Source: Escherichia whittamii (lineage in GTDB: Bacteria; Pseudomonadota; Gammaproteobacteria; Enterobacterales; Enterobacteriaceae). Taken from it: a DNA stretch of 64,000 bases. The DNA is taken from contig NZ_JACSQI010000005.1 in NCBI RefSeq assembly GCF_014836715.1, positions 62,001 through 126,000 on the forward strand. The letters run 5' to 3'. A model generated the notes under the pieces. The model saw only the letters and a program-made list of their open reading frames with translations, was not told the DNA's origin and searched no databases. Positions 25,480-35,537 of this stretch are shown here, in pieces. Positions within the stretch are counted from its first letter, which is position 1, and every line of letters begins with the position of its first letter. Position numbers and translations under genes: made by a program.

Positions 25480-26946
25480 ATGAACACAATTGCCTCCACT
25501 ACGTTCCCGCCTCACATTCACACTCCACGCTACGATCGCCAGCAATTGAAATCCCGTATCGTTCATTTTGGTTTTGGTGCCTTTCACCGCGCACATCAGG
25601 CGTTACTGACCGACCGTGTGCTGAATGCCCAGGGCAGCGATTGGGGGATCTGTGAAATCAGTTTGTTCAGCGGCGATCGGCTAATGAGCCAACTTCGCGA
25701 ACAGGACCATTTATATACCGTGCTGGAGAAAGGCGCAGACGGCAATCAGGCGATTATTGTCGGGGCCGTTCATGAATGCCTGAATGCAAAACTGGATTCC
25801 TTAGCAGCGATTATTGAGAAATTTTGCGAACCGCAGGTGGCAATTGTTTCCCTGACCATTACCGAAAAAGGTTATTGTATCGACCCGGCTACCGGTGCGC
25901 TCGACACCAACAATTCGCGGATTATTCACGACTTACAAAGCCCGGAAGAACCTCACTCCGCGCCAGGCATTCTCGTCGAAGCACTGAAACGCCGTCGCGA
26001 ACGTGGCCTTGCGCCGTTTACCGTACTTTCCTGCGATAATATTCCCGACAATGGCCATGTGGTGAAAAACGCGGTGCTGGGGATGGCTGAAAAACGCTCT
26101 CCAGAACTTGCCGAGTGGATTAAAGAGCACGTCAGCTTTCCGGGAACCATGGTCGATCGTATCGTCCCGGCGGCAACGGAAGAATCACTGGCAGAAATTA
26201 GCCAATATCTGGGCGTGAATGATCCCTGTGCAATTAGCTGCGAGCCTTTTATCCAGTGGGTGGTGGAAGATAACTTCGTCGCAGGGCGTCCAGCCTGGGA
26301 AGTTGCAGGTGTGCAAATGGTGAATGATGTCCTGCCGTGGGAAGAGATGAAACTGCGCATGCTTAATGGCAGTCACTCTTTTCTCGCTTATCTGGGCTAC
26401 CTGGCTGGATTCGCTCATATCAGTGATTGCATGCAAGACCGCGCGTTTCGCCATGCCGCCAGAACGTTAATGCTGGAAGAGCAAGCGCCAACGCTGCGGA
26501 TTAAAGATGTCGATTTAACATACTATGCGGATACGTTAATTGAACGTTTTGCCAATCCGGCGCTGAAACATAAGACCTGGCAAATCGCGATGGATGGCAG
26601 TCAGAAATTACCGCAACGTATGTTAGCAGGGATTCGCATTCATCTGGCCAGAGAAACAAACTGGCCATTACTGGCATTAGGCGTCGCAGGCTGGATGCGC
26701 TATGTGAGCGGCGTTGATGATGTCGGAAAAGCTATCGATGTCCGCGATCCACTTTACGATAAAATTCACGACCTCGTTGCAGGCAGTAGCAATGAACAAC
26801 GCGTCACCGCCCTGCTTTCTTTGCGTGAAGTATTCGGTGATGACCTGCCAGATAATCCGCATTTTGTGCAGGCCATCGAACAAGCCTGGCAACAAATCGC
26901 GCAGTTTGGCGCGCATCAGGCGCTATTAAACACCCTCAAAATTTAA
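25480..26946 (+). CDS. yeiQ: YeiQ, mannitol dehydrogenase/fructuronate reductase-family oxidoreductase
   Basis: The 488-aa protein belongs to the polyol-specific long-chain dehydrogenase family (MtlD, UxaB, UxuB, YdfI). The N-terminal nucleotide-binding motif is IVHFGFGAFHRAHQA near residue 25; DNIPDNG and the catalytic-helix region KLRMLNGSHSFLAYLGYL near 300 follow. By family, it should reduce a hexuronate-type keto sugar with NADH. The exact substrate is not established. An in-frame GTG at 25471 is possible, but the ATG at 25480 gives the K-12 length. It is monocistronic; the 222-bp upstream gap holds the yeiP terminator and an AT-rich promoter region. Confidence 0.93.
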   Translation: MNTIASTTFPPHIHTPRYDRQQLKSRIVHFGFGAFHRAHQALLTDRVLNAQGSDWGICEISLFSGDRLMSQLREQDHLYTVLEKGADGNQAIIVGAVHECLNAKLDSLAAIIEKFCEPQVAIVSLTITEKGYCIDPATGALDTNNSRIIHDLQSPEEPHSAPGILVEALKRRRERGLAPFTVLSCDNIPDNGHVVKNAVLGMAEKRSPELAEWIKEHVSFPGTMVDRIVPAATEESLAEISQYLGVNDPCAISCEPFIQWVVEDNFVAGRPAWEVAGVQMVNDVLPWEEMKLRMLNGSHSFLAYLGYLAGFAHISDCMQDRAFRHAARTLMLEEQAPTLRIKDVDLTYYADTLIERFANPALKHKTWQIAMDGSQKLPQRMLAGIRIHLARETNWPLLALGVAGWMRYVSGVDDVGKAIDVRDPLYDKIHDLVAGSSNEQRVTALLSLREVFGDDLPDNPHFVQAIEQAWQQIAQFGAHQALLNTLKI

Positions 26947-26963
26947 CGATTTCTGCGGTTAAA

Positions 26964-26988
26964 GCGGATGGAGTATCGCTTCGTCCGC
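26964..26988 (+). terminator. possible terminator hairpin after yeiQ
   Basis: GCGGATGGAG and CTTCGTCCGC form an imperfect stem (G-U and one mismatch) with a 5-nt loop 18 bp after yeiQ. It is followed by a pyrimidine-rich stretch rather than a clean T run, so it is only a candidate. Confidence 0.4.
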
Positions 26989-27064
26989 CCTCTCTCTTCT
27001 CTTTTCCGGCTTTTTTAGCCAGGATTAACGCACAGTTAACTCATCTGATTATTGCGGAGCCGTT

Positions 27065-28051
27065 GTGACCAGGACCAACCTCATCACCGGTTTTCTCGGC
27101 AGCGGGAAAACAACCTCTATTCTTCATCTGCTAGCCCACAAAGATCCAAACGAAAAATGGGCAGTTCTGGTTAATGAATTTGGTGAAGTCGGAATTGACG
27201 GCGCTTTGCTCGCAGATAGTGGCGCTTTGCTAAAAGAGATCCCCGGTGGCTGCATGTGTTGCGTCAATGGCTTACCGATGCAGGTGGGGCTGAATACCTT
27301 GCTGCGCCAGGGAAAACCTGACCGCTTGCTGATAGAGCCGACCGGACTGGGTCATCCGAAACAGATCCTCGATCTGTTAACCGCGCCGGTCTATGAACCG
27401 TGGATCGATCTGCGCGCTACGTTGTGCATTCTCGATCCGCGCCTGCTGCTGGACGAAAAAAGCGTCAGCAATGAAAACTTCCGTGATCAACTGGCAGCCG
27501 CAGACATCATTGTCGCCAATAAATCCGACCGTGCTACGCCCGAAAGCGAGCAAGCGTTACAACGCTGGTGGCAACAAAACGGTGGCGAACGGCAATTAAT
27601 TCACAGCGATCATGGGCAAATTGAAGGCCATCTTCTGGATTTACCTCGTCGAAATTTAACTGAGTTGCCCGCCAGCGCGGCCCATTCGCATCAACATAAC
27701 GAGAAAAAAGGATTAGCGGCATTAAGCCTGCCAGAGCATCAACGCTGGCGTCGCAGTCTGAATAGCGGACAAGGACACCAGGCCTGCGGTTGGATATTCG
27801 ACGCGGATACCGTGTTCGACACCATTGGCATCCTTGAATGGGCGCGACTTGCGCCGGTCGGACGCGTAAAAGGCGTAATGCGGATACCAGAAGGCCTTGT
27901 GCGCATCAACCGTCAGGGCGATGACCTGCACATTGAAACGCAAAACGTTGCACCACCGGATAGCCGCATTGAGCTGATTTCCAGCAGCGAAACTGACTGG
28001 AACGCCTTACAGAGCACGCTGTTGAAGCTTCGTTTAGCGACCAACGCGTAA
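27065..28051 (+). CDS. yeiR: YeiR, COG0523-family zinc-binding GTPase
   Basis: The 328-aa protein is a G3E-family P-loop GTPase of the COG0523 group, thought to act as metallochaperones or metal-homeostasis factors. The Walker A motif is GFLGSGKTT (residues 9-17), the metal motif is GGCMCC with Cys63, 65 and 66, and NKSD is the guanine-specificity motif near 155. A histidine cluster (HSHQHN) follows near 205. E. coli YeiR binds zinc and hydrolyses GTP. The start is a GTG at 27065, supported by GGAG 6-8 nt upstream and by family length. Confidence 0.93.
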   Translation: MTRTNLITGFLGSGKTTSILHLLAHKDPNEKWAVLVNEFGEVGIDGALLADSGALLKEIPGGCMCCVNGLPMQVGLNTLLRQGKPDRLLIEPTGLGHPKQILDLLTAPVYEPWIDLRATLCILDPRLLLDEKSVSNENFRDQLAAADIIVANKSDRATPESEQALQRWWQQNGGERQLIHSDHGQIEGHLLDLPRRNLTELPASAAHSHQHNEKKGLAALSLPEHQRWRRSLNSGQGHQACGWIFDADTVFDTIGILEWARLAPVGRVKGVMRIPEGLVRINRQGDDLHIETQNVAPPDSRIELISSSETDWNALQSTLLKLRLATNA

Positions 28052-28089
28052 GGTTGCCTGCGTTTTTCAGTAAGATAATTAGAGAAAAT

Positions 28090-28794
28090 ATGATCAAAAA
28101 TTTGCCGCAAATAGCGCTGTTAAATATTGTCGGCCTCGCGCTGTTTCTTTCCTGGTACATTCCCGTCAATCATGGATTCTGGTTGCCGATTGATGCGGAT
28201 ATTTTTTATTTTTTTAATCAGAAACTGGTCGAAAGCAAGACTTTTTTATGGTTGGTTGCGTTGACTAATAATCGCGCTTTCGACGGTTGTTCACTGCTGG
28301 CGATGGGAATACTGATGCTGAGTTTCTGGCTGAAAGAAAACGCGCCCGGCAGACGACGTATTGTGATTATTGGTCTGGTTATGCTGTTTACCGCAGTGGT
28401 ATTAAATCAGTTGGGTCAGGCATTGATTCCGGTAAAACGAGCCAGTCCGACATTGACCTTTACAGATATTAACCGCGTCAGCGAACTGCTCTCTGTTCCA
28501 ACGAAAGATGCCTCACGAGATAGTTTTCCCGGCGATCATGGCATGATGCTGCTTATTTTTTCCGCTTTTATGTGGCGATATTTCGGAAAAGTCGCAGGAG
28601 TAATCGCCCTTATTATATTTGTGGTTTTTGCATTTCCCAGAGTGATGATTGGCGCACATTGGTTTACCGATATCATTGTCGGTTCCATGACGGTGATATT
28701 GATTGGGTTGCCCTGGTGGCTAATGACCCCTCTAAGTGATCGATTAATCGCCTTTTTTGACAAATCACTCCCTGGCAAAAATAAACATTCATAA
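28090..28794 (+). CDS. lpxT: LpxT, lipid A 1-diphosphate synthase
   Basis: This 234-aa inner membrane protein of the PAP2 phosphatase family transfers a phosphate from undecaprenyl diphosphate to the 1 position of lipid A on the periplasmic side. The catalytic signature is visible as KRASPT (near 116), RDSFPGDH with the general histidine (near 140), and RVMIGAHWFTDI (near 185). Six membrane segments are predicted. A longer frame begins at 28054, but MIKNLPQ at 28090 is the family start. The C-terminus ends KNKHS, slightly shorter than K-12 as I remember it. Confidence 0.94.
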   Translation: MIKNLPQIALLNIVGLALFLSWYIPVNHGFWLPIDADIFYFFNQKLVESKTFLWLVALTNNRAFDGCSLLAMGILMLSFWLKENAPGRRRIVIIGLVMLFTAVVLNQLGQALIPVKRASPTLTFTDINRVSELLSVPTKDASRDSFPGDHGMMLLIFSAFMWRYFGKVAGVIALIIFVVFAFPRVMIGAHWFTDIIVGSMTVILIGLPWWLMTPLSDRLIAFFDKSLPGKNKHS

Positions 28795-29215
28795 AACAAA
28801 TAACTCACAGTAATTAACATTGTCAGGTTTATTTTCATAGTGAAGATAATCCTGATGATGTGCGACTTTGCTCTCGCTCATTAAGTGAAATAATCATTCT
28901 CTAAGCAAATGAATGGATTGCGCATCTTTTAGCCTATCGTACTTTAATTGACCAATCCCGTTTATTAACTTTCTGTATCACTTTTTCTTATAAAAAATCA
29001 TGTAAAACCACTCGCCAAGACCGCGTCAATCGGGTAATCTCGAACTCGTTTTGCCTCGGCAGTAGATTATCCTCACAGCATATAATTTTGTGCGTTAGTC
29101 CACAGATTTGGCCTTAAGGAATTGTTTCAACATGCCCAGGTAATTAGTCTCGTGTCGCTTGGCATTTTTTTATAACGATATTTGTCGTTAAGGACTTCAA
29201 GGGAAAACAAACAAC
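28795..29215 (+). promoter_or_regulatory. long AT-rich leader and promoter region of mepS
   Basis: No gene is visible in these 421 bp. TATAAT at 29081-29086 is a good -10 candidate, although the -35 is weak. It would give an untranslated leader of about 125 nt. Within the leader TAACGA (29173-29178) and TCGTTA (29185-29190) form a small hairpin, and AAGGGA near 29198-29203 is the probable ribosome site for the ATG at 29216. A long leader leaves room for post-transcriptional control. Confidence 0.4.
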
Positions 29216-29782
29216 ATGGTCAAATCTCAACCGATTTTGAGATATATCTTGCGCGGGATTCCCGCGATTGCAGTAGCGGTTCTGCTTTCTGCATGTAGTG
29301 CAAATAACACCGCAAAGAATATGCATCCTGAGACACGTGCAGTGGGTAGTGAAACATCATCACTGCAAGCTTCTCAGGATGAATTTGAAAACCTGGTTCG
29401 TAATGTCGACGTAAAATCGCGAATTATGGATCAGTATGCTGACTGGAAAGGCGTCCGTTATCGTCTGGGTGGCAGCACTAAAAAAGGTATCGATTGTTCT
29501 GGTTTCGTACAGCGTACATTCCGCGAACAATTTGGCTTAGAACTTCCTCGTTCAACTTATGAACAGCAGGAAATGGGCAAGTCAGTTTCCCGCAGTAATT
29601 TGCGTACAGGTGACTTAGTTCTGTTCCGTGCTGGTTCAACTGGACGCCATGTCGGTATTTATATCGGCAACAATCAGTTCGTTCATGCTTCCACCAGCAG
29701 TGGTGTTATCATTTCCAGCATGAATGAGCCGTACTGGAAAAAGCGTTACAACGAAGCACGTCGGGTTCTTAGCCGCAGCTAA
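29216..29782 (+). CDS. mepS: MepS (Spr), murein DD-endopeptidase lipoprotein
   Basis: The 188-aa outer membrane lipoprotein cuts meso-DAP-D-Ala cross-links in peptidoglycan so that new strands can be inserted during growth. Its NlpC/P60 domain has catalytic Cys94 of the precursor (GIDCSGF; Cys68 of the mature form) and histidine in TGRHVGIY. The signal peptide ends in a lipobox (LLSAC) with lipidated Cys27. It is degraded by the Prc-NlpI pair in E. coli. It is monocistronic and followed by a terminator. Confidence 0.97.
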
Positions 29783-29831
29783 TAAACCGTTTGGATGCAA
29801 TCCCTTGGCTATCCTGACGAGTTAACTGAAG

Positions 29832-29855
29832 GCACTGCTTAAGCAGTGCTTTTTT
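29832..29855 (+). terminator. rho-independent terminator of mepS
   Basis: GCACTGC pairs with GCAGTGC around TTAA and is followed directly by a run of six Ts, 50 bp after the mepS stop. Confidence 0.92.
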
Positions 29856-29963
29856 ATTTTCATTCATCATAGAAAATGATGTTTACGTGCCTTGAACCAG
29901 GCTATAGTCCCGTCATTCTCTTACACTTCAGCGCTTCGTAATCTCAGGAATATTAACGGAACC

Positions 29964-31520
29964 ATGTTCATACGCGCTCCCTCTTCCGGACGTAAGATCC
30001 TGCTTACCTGCATTATTGCGGGCGTGATGATTGCAATACTGGTCAGCTGTCTTCAGTTTTTGGTCGCCTGGCATAAACACGAAGTCAAATACGACACACT
30101 GATTACCGACGTACAAAAGTATCTCGATACCTATTTCGCCGACCTGAAATCAACCACTGACCGCCTACAGCCGCTCACCTTAGATACCTGTCAGCAGGCT
30201 AACCCTGAACTGACTGCCCGCGCGGCGTTTAGCATGAATGTTCGTACATTTGTGCTGGTGAAAGATAAAAAGAGCTTTTGTTCATCAGCAACGGGGGAGA
30301 TGGATATACCGCTCAATGAGTTGATCCCGGCGCTCGATATTAACAAAGACGTCGATATGGCGATGTTACCTGGCACGCCAATGGTGCCCAACAAACCCGC
30401 TATCGTCATCTGGTATCGCAACCCTTTATTGAAAAATAGCGGCGTTTTTGCAGCATTAAATCTGCACCTGACGCCGTATCTTCTCTATAGCTCTCGTCAG
30501 CAAGATTTCGACGGAATCGCACTCATTATTGGCGATACCGTGCTCTCGACATTTGCGTCGCATTTGATGAACGTCCGTGAGTTATCCGGCAAACCAGTAC
30601 GCGAAACCAAAATTGCGGGCCTTCCGCTGACCGTTCGGCTTTATGCTGATGACTGGACATGGAACGATGTGTGGTATGCGTTTTTACTGGGCGGTATGAG
30701 CGGAACTGTCGTTGGCCTGCTCTGCTATTACCTGATGAGTGTGCGTATGCGCCCAGGCAGAGAAATTATGGTAGCCATCAAACGTGAGCAATTTTACCTG
30801 GTGTATCAGCCGGTGGTTGATACACAAACGCTGCAGGTCACGGGCCTGGAAGTGCTACTACGCTGGCGTCACCCTGTAGCAGGTGAAATCCCGCCGGATG
30901 CCTTCATTCAATATGCCGAATCGCAAAAGATGATCGTTCCGCTGACCCAGCATCTGTTTGAGCTCATAGCCCGTGATGCGGCTGAATTACAAAACGTACT
31001 GCCGGTGGGCATAAAGTTTGGCATTAATATCGCACCGGACCATCTGCACAGCGAGAGCTTTAAAGCGGACATACATCGGCTGCTCGCCTCCCTACCCGCA
31101 CACCATTTCCAGATTGTACTGGAGATAACCGAGCGCGATATGCTGAAAGAGCATGAGGCCACAAAACTGTTCGCCTGGCTGCACTCTGTCGGCGTGGAAA
31201 TTGCTATTGATGACTTCGGCACCGGACACAGCGCGCTTATCTATCTGGAACGCTTCACACTCGAGTATCTGAAAATTGACCGTGGGTTTATCAATGCTAT
31301 AGGTACGGAAACGGTCACATCTCCGGTACTTGACGCAGTGCTCACGCTGGCGAAACGTCTCAATATGCTGACGGTTGCTGAAGGGGTCGAAACGCCGGAA
31401 CAGGCGCGCTGGCTACGTGAGCGCGGTGTTAATTTCCTGCAAGGTTATTGGATTAGCCGCCCCTTACCGATGGATGATTTTGTCCGCTGGCTGGAGAAAC
31501 CGCATACGCCGCAGTGGTAA
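29964..31520 (+). CDS. pdeN: PdeN (Rtn), membrane c-di-GMP phosphodiesterase with CSS domain
   Basis: The 518-aa protein has two membrane helices (about 12-35 and 235-260) enclosing a periplasmic CSS domain, with the Cys106-Ser-Ser motif and partner Cys76 that can form a redox-sensing disulfide. The cytoplasmic EAL domain begins near 265 with GLEVLLRW (EVL variant), and has DDFGTGHS and AEGVETPEQ, the metal and catalytic motifs. It should hydrolyse cyclic di-GMP. A longer frame starts at 29892; the ATG at 29964 is chosen because CGGA precedes it and it gives the K-12 length. Confidence 0.94.
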   Translation: MFIRAPSSGRKILLTCIIAGVMIAILVSCLQFLVAWHKHEVKYDTLITDVQKYLDTYFADLKSTTDRLQPLTLDTCQQANPELTARAAFSMNVRTFVLVKDKKSFCSSATGEMDIPLNELIPALDINKDVDMAMLPGTPMVPNKPAIVIWYRNPLLKNSGVFAALNLHLTPYLLYSSRQQDFDGIALIIGDTVLSTFASHLMNVRELSGKPVRETKIAGLPLTVRLYADDWTWNDVWYAFLLGGMSGTVVGLLCYYLMSVRMRPGREIMVAIKREQFYLVYQPVVDTQTLQVTGLEVLLRWRHPVAGEIPPDAFIQYAESQKMIVPLTQHLFELIARDAAELQNVLPVGIKFGINIAPDHLHSESFKADIHRLLASLPAHHFQIVLEITERDMLKEHEATKLFAWLHSVGVEIAIDDFGTGHSALIYLERFTLEYLKIDRGFINAIGTETVTSPVLDAVLTLAKRLNMLTVAEGVETPEQARWLRERGVNFLQGYWISRPLPMDDFVRWLEKPHTPQW

Positions 31521-31601
31521 GGTGTGCTTGTGTCCCTTATTATTCATAGTTAAAGCATGCCGGATTGCGGCTAATGATGAGTAAAAGGAAATCCGTTGCA
31601 G

Positions 31602-33416
31602 ATGATTGTGCGCATACTGCTGCTGTTTATCACCCTGTTCACCTTCGGTGCGCAGGCGCAGGCTATCAAGGAAAGCTATGCCTTTGCGGTGCTGGGAGAA
31701 CCCCGGTATGCTTTTAATTTCAACCATTTTGATTATGTGAATCCCGCTGCGCCAAAGGGCGGGCAGATAACATTATCCTCTATTGGCACCTTCGATAATT
31801 TCAACCGCTATGCACTACGCGGAAACCCCGGTGCACGCACCGAGCAACTGTACGACACGCTATTTACCACTTCCGATGATGAACCCGGCAGTTATTACCC
31901 GCTGATTGCCGAAAGCGCGCGCTATGCCGACGATTATTCCTGGGTAGAAGTCGCTATCAATCCGCGCGCCCGTTTTCATGATGGATCGCCGATTACCGCA
32001 CGCGACGTTGAGTTTACTTTTCAAAAATTTATGACCGAAGGTGTGCCGCAGTTTCGCCTGGTATACAAAGGCACAACGGTCAAAGCCATAGCGCCATTAA
32101 CCGTGCGAATTGAATTAGCCAAACCAGGCAAAGAAGATATGCTTAGTCTGTTTTCACTCCCCGTGTTTCCTGAGAAATACTGGAAGGATCATAAACTGAG
32201 CGACCCACTCTCTACACCTCCGCTTGCCAGTGGTCCTTACCGCATTACATCCTGGAAAATGGGCCAGAATATTGTCTATTCTCGCGTTAAAGATTACTGG
32301 GCGGCCGATTTACCGGTAAATCGTGGTCGCTGGAATTTCGACACCATTCGCTACGATTATTACCTCGATGATAATGTCGCCTTTGAAGCGTTTAAAGCCG
32401 GCGCCTTCGATTTGCGCATGGAAAACGACGCCAAAAACTGGGCCACGCGCTATACCGGTAAGAATTTCGATAAAAAATACATCATTAAAGATGAGCAAAA
32501 GAACGAATCAGCCCAGGATACGCGCTGGCTGGCGTTTAATATTCAGCGTCCGATATTCAGCGATCGCCGGGTCCGGGAAGCCATCACCCTCGCCTTTGAC
32601 TTTGAATGGATGAATAAGGCGTTGTTTTACAATGCCTGGAGCCGCACGAACAGTTATTTCCAGAATACCGAATACGCGGCCAGAAATTACCCTGACGCTG
32701 CAGAACTGGTGCTACTTGCGCCAATGAAAAAAGATCTACCGCCAGAAGTGTTCACACAAATCTACCAGCCACCAGCGTCCAAAGGCGATGGCTACGACCG
32801 CGACAACCTGTTAAAAGCCGACAAACTTCTCAACGATGCAGGCTGGGTGCTGAAAGGTCAGCAACGCGTTAATGCCACCACAGGCCAGCCACTCAGCTTT
32901 GAATTATTGCTTCCCGCAAGCAGTAATAGCCAGTGGGTATTGCCGTTCCAACATAGCCTGCAACGGCTGGGTATCAACATGGACATTCGCAAGGTTGATA
33001 ACTCGCAAATCACCAACCGAATGCGCAGCCGCGACTATGACATGATGCCGCGCGTGTGGCGGGCAATGCCGTGGCCCAGTTCCGATTTACAGATCTCCTG
33101 GTCATCGGAATATATCAACTCCACTTATAATGCCCCCGGCGTGCAAAGTCCGGTTATCGATTCGCTGATCAACCAGATTATTGCCGCCCAGGGAAATAAA
33201 GAAAAATTACTGCCGCTGGGACGCGCCCTGGATCGCGTATTAACGTGGAATTATTACATGCTGCCGATGTGGTACATGGCGGAAGACCGTCTCGCCTGGT
33301 GGGATAAATTCTCCCAACCCGCTGTGCGCCCTATTTACAGCCTGGGTATCGATACCTGGTGGTATGACGTTAATAAAGCGGCCAAACTACCGTCCGCCAG
33401 ACAACAGGGAGAGTAG
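31602..33416 (+). CDS. yejA: YejA, periplasmic oligopeptide-binding protein
   Basis: The 604-aa solute-binding protein belongs to the family 5 (OppA/DppA-like) group and feeds the YejBEF transporter; in E. coli this system imports peptides, including microcin C. A signal peptide of about 19 residues ends in GAQAQA. Family segments include AYDTLF-like [28 protein letters not shown] and [11 protein letters not shown]. The ATG at 31602 is used; a TTG two codons upstream (31596) has a better-spaced AAGGA (6 nt versus 12), so the true start could be there. It is the first gene of yejABEF; pdeN ends 81 bp upstream. Confidence 0.94.
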
Positions 33417-34511
33417 ATGGGCGCTTACCTGATTCGCCGTCTGTTGTTGGTGATCCCAACGTTATGGGCGATTATCACCATCAACTTTTTCATCGTGCAA
33501 ATTGCGCCTGGCGGTCCCGTCGACCAGGCCATCGCCGCCATTGAATTTGGAAATGCCGGAGTATTACCCGGCGCAGGCGGCGAAGGCGTTCGTGCCAGCC
33601 ACGCACAGACGGGCGTCGGCAATATCAGCGACAGTAATTACCGTGGCGGACGCGGGTTAGATCCAGAAGTGATCGCTGAGATCACCCATCGCTACGGTTT
33701 CGATAAGCCGATCCACGAACGTTACTTCAAAATGCTCTGGGACTACATCCGCTTTGATTTTGGCGACAGCCTGTTTCGCAGCGCTTCGGTGCTGACACTG
33801 ATTAAAGACAGTCTGCCGGTTTCCATCACACTCGGATTGTGGAGCACGCTAATTATCTATCTGGTGTCGATTCCGTTGGGTATTCGCAAAGCCGTTTATA
33901 ACGGCAGCCGCTTTGACGTCTGGAGTAGCGCATTTATCATCATCGGCTACGCCATTCCAGCCTTTTTGTTTGCCATCCTGCTGATTGTCTTCTTCGCGGG
34001 CGGCAGCTATTTCGACCTGTTCCCTCTACGCGGCCTGGTTTCCGCTAACTTTGATTCGCTGCCGTGGTATCAGAAAATCACGGATTATCTGTGGCATATC
34101 ACGCTGCCGGTGCTGGCGACGGTGATTGGCGGCTTTGCGGCGCTCACGATGCTGACAAAAAACTCATTCCTTGATGAAGTGCGTAAGCAATACGTGGTGA
34201 CCGCGCGTGCGAAAGGGGTAAGTGAGAAAAACATTCTCTGGAAACATGTGTTCCGCAACGCCATGCTGCTGGTGATTGCCGGTTTTCCGGCGACGTTTAT
34301 CAGCATGTTTTTCACCGGCTCGCTGTTGATTGAGGTGATGTTTTCGCTCAATGGCCTCGGTTTACTGGGCTACGAAGCGACCGTCTCGCGCGATTATCCG
34401 GTGATGTTTGGCACCCTGTACATTTTCACCCTGATTGGCCTGCTGCTGAATATTGTCAGTGATATCAGCTATACGCTGGTCGATCCGCGTATTGATTTCG
34501 AGGGACGCTAA
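33417..34511 (+). CDS. yejB: YejB, peptide ABC transporter permease
   Basis: The 364-aa inner membrane permease is of the DppB/OppB type with six membrane segments. It contains an insert at about 38-80 compared with DppB and the EAA loop [19 protein letters not shown] near 263-281 that contacts the ATPase. Its start codon follows the yejA stop directly, with no gap, and its stop overlaps the yejE start by one base (TAATG). Confidence 0.95.
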
Positions 34512-35536
34512 TGTCGCGACTCAGCCCCGTCAATCAGGCCCGTTGGGCGCGTTTTCGTCACAACCGTCGCGGCTACTGGTCGTTATGGATTTTCCTCGTC
34601 TTGTTTGGTTTGAGTTTGTGTTCTGAACTGATCGCCAACGATAAACCGTTGCTGGTGCGTTATGACGGCAGCTGGTATTTCCCATTGCTGAAAAACTACA
34701 GTGAGAGCGATTTTGGCGGCCCGCTGGCAAGTCAGGCTGATTATCAGGACCCGTGGCTGAAACAGCGACTGGAAAATAACGGCTGGGTACTGTGGGCGCC
34801 GATTCGCTTTGGCGCTACCAGTATCAACTTTGCTACCGATAAGCCCTTCCCTTCCCCACCTTCCCGGCAAAACTGGCTGGGAACGGATGCCAACGGCGGT
34901 GATGTGCTGGCGCGCATTCTGTATGGCACGCGGATCTCGGTTCTGTTTGGTCTGATGTTGACACTCTGCTCCAGTGTGATGGGCGTGCTGGCGGGGGCGC
35001 TGCAAGGTTATTACGGTGGGAAAGTCGATCTCTGGGGACAACGCTTTATTGAAGTATGGTCGGGGATGCCGACGCTGTTTTTGATTATTTTACTTTCCAG
35101 CGTCGTACAGCCTAACTTCTGGTGGCTGCTGGCAATTACTGTCTTGTTTGGCTGGATGAGTCTGGTCGGCGTGGTGCGCGCGGAGTTTTTACGTACCCGT
35201 AATTTTGACTACATCCGCGCGGCGCAGGCGCTTGGCGTCAGCGATCGCAGTATCATCCTGCGTCATATGTTGCCAAATGCAATGGTCGCTACTCTCACCT
35301 TTTTACCGTTTATTTTATGTAGTTCAATAACCACCCTGACCTCGCTCGATTTCCTCGGCTTCGGGTTGCCGCTCGGTTCACCGTCGCTCGGCGAACTGCT
35401 ATTACAAGGGAAAAATAACCTGCAGGCCCCGTGGCTTGGGATCACCGCCTTCTTTTCGGTGGCGATATTATTGTCTTTGCTGATCTTTATCGGTGAAGCA
35501 GTCCGCGACGCATTTGATCCTAATAAGGCGGTGTAG
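34511..35536 (+). CDS. yejE: YejE, peptide ABC transporter permease
   Basis: The 341-aa permease of the DppC/OppC type pairs with YejB. A large periplasmic loop follows the first membrane helix (residues 45-125), NWLGTDANGGDVLARILYG marks the family, and the EAA loop AQALGVSDRSIILRHMLPN is near 237-255. It overlaps yejB by one nucleotide and ends 1 nt before the yejF start. Confidence 0.95.
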   Translation: MSRLSPVNQARWARFRHNRRGYWSLWIFLVLFGLSLCSELIANDKPLLVRYDGSWYFPLLKNYSESDFGGPLASQADYQDPWLKQRLENNGWVLWAPIRFGATSINFATDKPFPSPPSRQNWLGTDANGGDVLARILYGTRISVLFGLMLTLCSSVMGVLAGALQGYYGGKVDLWGQRFIEVWSGMPTLFLIILLSSVVQPNFWWLLAITVLFGWMSLVGVVRAEFLRTRNFDYIRAAQALGVSDRSIILRHMLPNAMVATLTFLPFILCSSITTLTSLDFLGFGLPLGSPSLGELLLQGKNNLQAPWLGITAFFSVAILLSLLIFIGEAVRDAFDPNKAV

Positions 35537-35537
35537 C

